From Hyaloscypha bicolor E (taxonomy: Eukaryota; Ascomycota; Leotiomycetes; Helotiales; Hyaloscyphaceae), in assembly GCF_002865645.1 (NCBI RefSeq), contig NW_020194518.1:991463-1055462 (forward strand): a stretch of DNA of 64,000 bases, written 5' to 3'. The notes under the pieces were generated by a model, which was not told the origin of the DNA, did not search any database, and worked only from the letters and a program-made list of their open reading frames with translations. A program made the position numbers and the translations under genes. Positions 57,460 to 64,000 of this stretch are shown one piece after another. The first letter of the stretch is position 1, and each line of letters begins with the position of its first letter.

Positions 57460-59257
57460 ATGTCGCTGTCCCGCCGCGATGGAACGGCCAATCCACGCAC
57501 GCCCAGAGTTCCCTTTGAGGTCACAGCCAGAGCTCCTTTCAAGGTCATGTACAGAATGTCGTCGGAGGAAGCAGAAGGTCAGACTACATGATTCTGGACC
57601 CGAGTTCTCCCCAAGGGTGCTGATTAATTCTTTCAGTGTAAGCCGAGCCTGATTCCAGAAGGCCCTTGTGCCAACTGTGCAAAACGCTACCCACCTGTGG
57701 CGTGTGTCAAAAGGTACGGTTCTTGCAATGGGAATAGAATTGTACAGTCAGTAACCTTAGTCATAGGTCTTGTTCATCCATTTAGCATCAAAGTTTGCTG
57801 CTAATACGACCTCGCAGCCAGTTGGACGGAAGGCTGAAATCAAATCGTCGCCCTTACAAAGATGTTCAGTACCAAGTTCAAGTTGTTATCAACAATGAAC
57901 AACCATTAGAAAGCCCCAGAACATTTTTCGGACTAATAGCGGGCATCAATACGGCCGGAATTTCTCCCATCGATTCAAATGCACAGAATGCTCAGCTGCT
58001 TTACTATTGTAGGCTGCCCCCCCTAGCTTATAATGAATGCGGTACTCAGAGTTGTCCATAGATGTCCAGCGTGTGATCCCTTTGATAACATCTCTGGATG
58101 GGAAGAATCCACCACCTGAACTCAACAATTCTCTCTTACCTGGCGTCATCAACTCTCCTCTCCTCCCGAAGATCGCGATTCTTGAGGCAGCCATAATTAG
58201 AGAGCTTTTCCAGCCGTGCGACCTAGCAGAAAACCGAAGATTAATTCTTCTCAAAGGGGAGATAATCGCCCGTATCAACGAGTTCATCACCAAGGATTTC
58301 AGCAAGACATATCGGGAAGCAATCCAGTCTGTCCTACATATTGCTCTTCTTGAATACTATTGGGGTGAACGTGCAAGCGTGGTGGCTCACATGAATGGCC
58401 TCAAGAGTATGATCAAATTGAGGGGGGGCATTGAATCACTTGAAAGTGAACTCTTTACAAAACTCATCACTCTGTACGAAATTCGAATATTTTACATGCC
58501 CAGGGGCTAATTGTCTAGACTCGACTTGCAGATTGCGTGTGGCTACGAGAAAGTCCCATCCATCCTCACTTTCGACTTGCCTGTGATCACGGCATCTCAA
58601 TGCCCCCAAACATTCGAAAACCCTTTCCACGAGTCAACAACTCCATTTTCTACTGTTCTCGAACAATTCTACGGTCTTTACGAATTGGCCACAATCCTCG
58701 ACGATGTCCGCCTCCTTACTTCGTCCATCACAAGTATCGGAACCATCAAATGCGATCTAGAGGATCCTCTCTTACAACAACATAACACAATCACTATTAC
58801 CGACCACGCCTTTCGGATCCTTCACGCCACACGCTGCCTCCCATCGACCCCTCTCACTCCGTCCTCACCCCCAGCCGACCTAATCCACGAAATCCTTCGC
58901 ACAACAATCATCATCTACACAACAGCCATCTCCTCCCGCCTCCCCCTTTCCATCGTCTACACACCTGCATTAAGACGCCAAGTCTACCACTCTGCCATGG
59001 GCTTCCAACTCAGTAATTGGAAACAAATCCCTGGCCTGCAACTCTGGGTTCTTCTACTTGCATGTCCCGGGAGCGGGAAAGATCCGCTGGGAAGGTTGTT
59101 GAGGTCGCATAAGAGCCTTGCTACCATTTATATCGGGTTAAAGGACTTCGAGTTTACGGTTAGGTGCTTGAGGAGCTTCTTGGGGGTGCAAAGGTGGATT
59201 TCTGGGGGCATTCTGAATGAGGGGTTGGTCGAGAATTTGTATTCGGATATCATGTAG
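57460..59257 (+). CDS. fungal transcription factor with Fungal_trans_2 domain (possibly broken)
   Basis: A basic N terminus (MSLSRRDGTANPRTPRVPF) is followed, after an intron, by a Cys-containing module CKPSLIPEGPCANCAKRYPPVAC like an atypical DNA-binding cluster. Then come GRLKSNRRPYKDVQ, FFGLIAGINTAG, LEYYWGERASVVAHMNGLKSM, LRGGIESLE and, after a 45-base in-frame intron (58474-58518), LDLQIACGYEKVPSIL to ISGGILNEGL, fitting the Fungal_trans_2 regulatory domain. The stop TAA at 58508-58510 lies inside that intron. The junction near 58009-58049 is less clean: the only consensus splice would create TAG. Exon 1 borders are also uncertain. It lies next to the lactonase/esterase/oxidoreductase genes and could be their regulator. 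Confidence 0.6.
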
Positions 59258-59781
59258 GATCAAATTTGATAATGAATGTTCATTGAATATACACATCTCC
59301 CTCTCCATTCAACAAACTCTCATATAACTCTTAGTTCTTTGCTTTGCAAGTCTTTTTCCTTTCCGAAGGTTTTCGTGCAGACTTCCTTCTAACAAGCACC
59401 TATGCCCTCCAATCACCACTATGAAGCAGCAACTGCTCGCTAATTCCACCAACTAAGTTTAGAAATGGGACATTTTGGCAAAGTATACGCCGAATCTTTG
59501 GGGACTCGTGGCAGCAGTTTTCAACGGTAAAAACGCTCCATGATTCATTTCAAAGGCTGTTGCGAACAATCACTGAGCGAAGTCAAAGTCTCGATAAAAT
59601 TTCCCATGTCTCTCAAATCATCTTACCCCTTTCCCCGGATTCAAGGGTTTCGCTAAGAAAGCCTCCGAACAACATCGCCTAATTTCAACCCCGCAATCTC
59701 GGCTTGGCAAAGGCAGGGGCGGGGCTTGAAAACAATCTCATTTGGGGCGTGGAAAATCTTAAATATCTTGATAAAAACAGG
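59258..59781. other. intergenic
   Basis: These 524 bases follow the regulator gene. No supported feature. Confidence 0.4.
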
Positions 59782-60066
59782 TTAACTATCGCAATCACTC
59801 CCTGTCCTTATTTTCCAACTCAGGCATGCGTCTCGCTTGGCTTTCCGATGTAATTGAGCATGCGGAATCCAGCCCCCAAGCTGCGTATAGCAGGATAATG
59901 TATGTATTTGGTACAACGGAATCTCTGCTGGATCTATTGGATGGGGAATGATGTGGCTATTGGTGAAATTGTCAGGTGATTGAGCCCAAGGCATGACAGA
60001 AGAATGGACAAAGACAATGGGTATGAGGAAGCTCGCCAATATTGCGAGCGCATAGAAGGAAGTCAT
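59782..60066 (-). CDS. small secreted protein, 94 residues
   Basis: An uninterrupted frame from an ATG codes for a strong N-terminal hydrophobic signal (MTSFYALAILASFLIPIVF) followed by a mature part of about 70 residues with three Cys (LSCYTQ, DACLSW, SDCDS) and many His/Pro residues. Small size, secretion signal and Cys content fit the class of small secreted fungal proteins to which many effectors belong, but there is no homology to point to. It may be a chance frame; the signal peptide is the main support. Confidence 0.4.
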   Translation of the reverse strand: MTSFYALAILASFLIPIVFVHSSVMPWAQSPDNFTNSHIIPHPIDPAEIPLYQIHTLSCYTQLGGWIPHAQLHRKAKRDACLSWKIRTGSDCDS

Positions 60067-60962
60067 CTCTTGAGTGTTGTAGAGAAATTATCGAGACACT
60101 TCATAGCCAGAACTACGTAGAGGCAGCGCCAGTTTTATGCCAGAGGCAAGATCATGGCCTACTTTCAGGGATAACTAGTGGCCCTGTAAGTGTTGTGATA
60201 AACATATTGGCATGAGTTCAGAGCTGCTCTTCCTCGAGCTCCCTCATTCAACTGCGCCAATGATGAAGATTCTATAGACCAGGCTCGCGGTAATTGGGAT
60301 CGGTGCGCCGAAACCACCATCAAAGTATCATGATAAGGAATGGCCACTGGCGTGCTTCGATGAGCTGGATTTGACGGTTCCCCAGCTTCCTCTTTGGAGT
60401 TGGTCGAGATCACAATGGCGTCTCGAAAGTAGGGGGTTATCAACCACGCGGAAGCTGTGAAGATAACCTCTTCTTTCCGCTGCTCTCTGGTTCATTGCAA
60501 AGGGTGGTCGGCGCAAGCGTCATGAAATAACTTTTATTGCATGTTCTGGAATATAAACCCTGCTAGGGATCCAATCATGCATCGAATCTCGGTGAAAGTG
60601 AAAGAAAACAAACTCCAAGTCAGTACGGGTTCATCCCATCTATCGCCACTGCAGTGCTGTAAATCTCGAGTACATGCTGAAGCCAACTGTAGGCATCAAC
60701 CACCCCAGCGAAACACCATCCCCGTGTACAATGACCATCAAGTATGACCACGTAAGTGACTTCTGGTCTTCCTGACGCATCCCTCGAAAAGGACAAGAAA
60801 ACAAAGGAAAGAAGAAAAACATGCAACCCCATGACAGCAACTCCATCAAGCTCAATGTCCACGAAGCTGAGAGGTGTGAGAGATGATTCCACAACTAGTC
60901 AAATAGCCGCGTATCGCTGATTTGATTTATTCCGAATCCAAAACGACCGATAGGCTGATGAT
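60067..60962. other. intergenic
   Basis: About 900 bases between the small secreted protein and the dynamin gene; several overlapping minus frames look random. Confidence 0.4.
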
Positions 60963-63900
60963 TCAGAGCCGGGATCCGTCGTCGACAATCATAACGTCAT
61001 CATCATCTTCAACCTCCGGGACGTCTGGCATGCCGTCGCCGGTGTAGTTCGAGTAGGTGGCAGGCTCGGACTGGCCGTGCTCGCTATTGTCGCCCTCCCG
61101 AATCTGTTCAACTAGGCGGGCTAGTCGTTCCGAAAAAGCAGTCAAACGGTGTTTCTCTTGCTTCAGTTCGCGACGCTTTCTTCCAGTTGTGGCGTCTTCT
61201 TCCATGAGATTGCGGCAGACCTCTTCGCCTATTTGATTTTCATTAGCAATCAAGCAATTACGAGAGGGAGAGATGTCTTACCATCCAGGGAACCAGCGAT
61301 ACCGAGCTGGGTCTCTAAGTAATAGAAAATTGACTGTGAGATACTGCGAAACAGCTTCCCATGGACACTCAAGCAAACAGAATCAACGAAACGCAGGGCA
61401 GCCGTCATATAATAACCTCGAACATAAGCTGCTACCTCGAGCTCGAGCTTGAAAGGATCAGGGCCAAGCTGTTCGTCTCTAATCTCGGCTGCTCTCTTAT
61501 TCATCTCCTTGCTCCTCTCCTCCATAGTCATATCCGTTAGTCTCTTCTTTTGACCAAGTCTGATTTGCTTCTCGACAAAAGCTCGTGCTCGGACCGATCG
61601 GCGGATCTGTTGGAGGTTCCGAAGCTCGTTGGTGTTATTTTCCAAAATCGCAGCACGGTTAATGGTAAACGAACGGTAGGTTTCGAGTTCGAAGAGTTCC
61701 TTAAGACACTTACGCTGCTCCTCCATGTGGCCATCGAGAAACTTTTGAAGGTAAGTACCGGCCGTACGATAAAGCTGCGTCTGTTCGTAGACACCTAGGC
61801 GCTTCTTCAAGATATTCTCAAGTTGTTGGCGAAGCATGCGAAGTGTCTCGTTGATAAAGATCTCGAGCGGAAACTTCCACGAAGCAACGCTCTGAAGGCA
61901 TAGGTCATTGTAAGTCTTTATATTCACAAGACCGGGAAGGCCTGGCCGCGTATTAGAGAGGATTGTTTTGCTAATCTCAGTGAGGTTGGTGAAGCCTTTT
62001 CCGAGATTCTCGACACTTTGGAAGGGCGTGCCGGCAAACTGGTTTCGATTTGAGGCTGGCAATCTCAATGGCGGAGCTTGCATGAGACCATTTTCACGCT
62101 TTATTCCTGTTGGCGGAGTCTGAATTACTCTGTATTGAGAATGGGGTGACTGAGAGGTTCTTTGCCGTTGCGCTGGCGGCGATTGTACCTGTTCAGCTGG
62201 GCGCTTGCGGATAGGAGTGCTAGGCCGGAAAGGCTCATCGTCGTCACTGATGAGCTCGATGACCTCCGCATGGTCTGACTCGTGAGAAACGGTAACTTTC
62301 GGCTTGATATGGAGAATTAAATCTCGAAATCGGTCACAGAGGGTAGTCCACTCGTTCTGAAAGCTCGTCGGCAAGTCATATAAATCGCCGTTGACCAGAT
62401 TTTGAACGTCGTTACTAACTTGGGCCAGGAGACGGGTGACGATATTTAGCATATCCGATTCGGGCAGGTCAGGACAATCGCTAAGTTGCTGGTCGACATC
62501 TCGGGTTCTTTGCTGAACTTTCTCGGTAATATTGGGGATACTATAGAGAATCTGAGTGGCAAGTTGGGTCGATAAGAACTCCTGAATAGCACTAGTTCCA
62601 CAGCGGTTACGGAAACTAGCCCAATCTTGAGTCCACAATTCGTGGGTATCGAAGAACTCCGTTTCCTCTTGCCGTGCAAGTGCGTGATAATTGGGGCCGT
62701 GCAAATTCGAGTTCTCAGCAGGCTGTTTTGTGACATAGTAGCCATGACGGACAATGTGGGCTTTCCCGAGCAAAATCTTTTCGTACTCAAGATGTCGGAT
62801 CGAAACGTGGTCTGGATTCGTCAAAACACCAACACAGCGACTGGTTGCTTTGCAATCTTGAATGACCTTGCCCGTACTAGAATTGCTAGGATCAGTCTTC
62901 ATCGCGAGAGTCCATATAATCAGAGCATTCGGCCTATCGATGTATTTGACAGCCAGATTTTCGATCACCTTAGCCAAGTATTGGTCCTTTGGGTCTGGGG
63001 CCACCCGGAAAATCCCAGGCAAATCGTAGAACGAGAGTGCAGGTAGACCGGGTCCGGAGATCTCGATGAATATAACGTTCGGAGAGAACTTTGCCTCTGT
63101 CGATTCGCGCTCTTGTTGGAAATCGCCGAGTGCACGTCGACCTGTTCCCGGGATAAAGATCCGGTAGTCTTCGTCATGATTGAGGAGCGCAATCTGGGCC
63201 CACTTAATCACCTCTTCGAGTTCAGACTTGTTGGTGATAGTCTTGAACTTCTTAACCTCGAGAACCTGCTCAACCCAAGGGGGGAAGGGGCGAGCCTTGG
63301 TCACGTGTCTCGATTCGACACCTCGTGGTCCAGGGGAGATGTACTTGTAGTACTGTTGGAGCGAAACCTGGCAGGTCCAAGTATCAGAGGGCGAGGTCTT
63401 TATGTTTGCTGGACACTTCGTACAAATGCCTTGGTCCTTCGGCAATTGCACTTCGGTTAAGGCGCTCATCAACGAGGACTTGCCAGCGCTTTGATCGCCA
63501 ACAAGGACCAACTCGGGCAGCTGAACGACATGATCAAGGCCAAAATTGCGCAATTCGCTGATCGCGTCGACAAGAATCTTGACTTTCTGACCAACAAGTT
63601 CAAGGCCTTGTGTCTGTGCCGGTTCTTCTGCCATTGAGGCAGGGTGTGATTCGGGCTGAGGGTCGTGGGAGGATTTTACAGGTCGAGATGTACGGACGGA
63701 CACTGACACGAGAGTGAATTAGTGATTTTCAAGCTGAATCTGAAATTGTGGGAACATACCTGAGCGACGTTGCTGCTCAACGACCGTACTCTGGTAACCT
63801 TCGTCCGCGGGCAAGCCGTCGTGTTGAGTCATTCCTTGAAATGGGTCTTCAAGAACGTCAGAGACGGATTCCAAATCAATCTCTTGTTTAGGAGTGTTGG

Positions 63901-63991
63901 TACCAGCACTGTACAACGATTCGTCCGGTGTGACTAGACCGCCATATGCGACCGTGGACTCACGTTTGACACGTCGAGCCCCTGGAGCCAT
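60963..63991 (-). CDS. dynamin/Mx-like large GTPase with SUMO-interaction-like motifs
   Basis: Three exons (63991-63760, 63702-61282, 61228-60963) give 972 residues. After a disordered N terminus the GTPase domain starts near residue 115: P-loop VGDQSAGKSSLM, switch Thr in CTKCPANIK, DLPGIFR (DxxG) and GVLTNPDHV at the G4 position, where dynamins usually have TKxD. A stalk region follows. It is interrupted by a disordered insert with EVIELISDDDEPF and a basic patch (IRKRPAEQ), and then resumes (GLPGLVNIKTYNDLC, EIFINETLR, LELEVAAYVRGYYMTAALRFVD) with a GED-like end. The C terminus carries VEDDDDVMIVDDGS. Fungal proteins of this type are many and mostly unstudied; roles in membrane, nuclear or antiviral-like processes are open. 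The start lies nine bases from the window edge. Confidence 0.88.
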
Positions 63992-64000
63992 TGCGATGTT

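Noticed and set aside
58508..58510. TAA as a premature stop in the regulator gene
   Set aside because: It lies inside a 45-base intron with GTAC donor, CTAAT branch and CTAG acceptor, whose removal gives a good family sequence.

Overview
This is a stretch of a filamentous ascomycete (Pezizomycotina) nuclear genome. The genes carry short introns (about 41-165 bp) with GT-AG or GC-AG borders. Recognisable fungal families include TIM17, LSB5, a Dug2-type WD40/M20 protein, a DIM-2-like DNA methyltransferase, a Tapt1/Emp65 membrane protein, a TDT anion transporter and a Fungal_trans_2 regulator. Base composition changes abruptly near 4575: the first 4.5 kb is AT-rich, nearly empty of CA/TG dinucleotides, and is a mutated (RIP-like) Ty3/gypsy retrotransposon. 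The window feels like Leotiomycetes, but that is an inference and not shown directly.

Layout. 1-4575: decayed gypsy element, butted against the 3' part of an amidoligase-type gene (4576-5505). 6.0-13.6 kb: LSB5 (-), a large disordered protein (+), a small membrane protein (-) and a 115-residue conserved protein (-). 14.6-15.1 kb: a collapsed AA9 LPMO pseudogene. 15.3-22 kb: VOC protein (-), peroxisomal enoyl-CoA isomerase (+), a DUF7587-like gene with a stop codon (-), TDT/malate-type transporter (-) and MDR reductase (-). 22,329-22,881: an intact-looking hAT-type MITE with 8-bp target duplication. 24.0-30.5 kb: TIM17 (-), a Gly/Lys-repeat secreted protein (+), a 16-bp minisatellite and an uncharacterised protein (-). 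31.5-41.3 kb: DUG2 (+), a broken 2EXR gene (-) and the ten-exon DNA methyltransferase (+). 42.3-44.5 kb: a G1 (eqolisin) peptidase relative lacking its catalytic Gln, and a dienelactone hydrolase pseudogene. 45-48 kb: Tapt1/Emp65. 49-59 kb: a secreted protein, then a possible catabolic group of SMP-30 lactonase, HSL-type esterase, PNPOx-ferredoxin-reductase-like fusion and a regulator gene. 59.8 kb: a small secreted protein. 61-64 kb: a dynamin-like GTPase with two SUMO-interaction-like motifs.

The genes are mostly unrelated housekeeping and accessory functions. Two links can be argued. The methyltransferase belongs to the genome-defence machinery of which the 5' retrotransposon is a typical target, and the lactonase/esterase/oxidoreductase/regulator group could act on one substrate. 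Gene decay is unusually common here: at least six genes carry in-frame stops, frameshifts, internal deletions or lost catalytic residues. Exon borders were worked out by hand from splice consensus, reading-frame continuity and family expectation. For every intact multi-exon gene except the regulator gene at 57,460-59,257, I checked that the summed exon lengths are a multiple of three.
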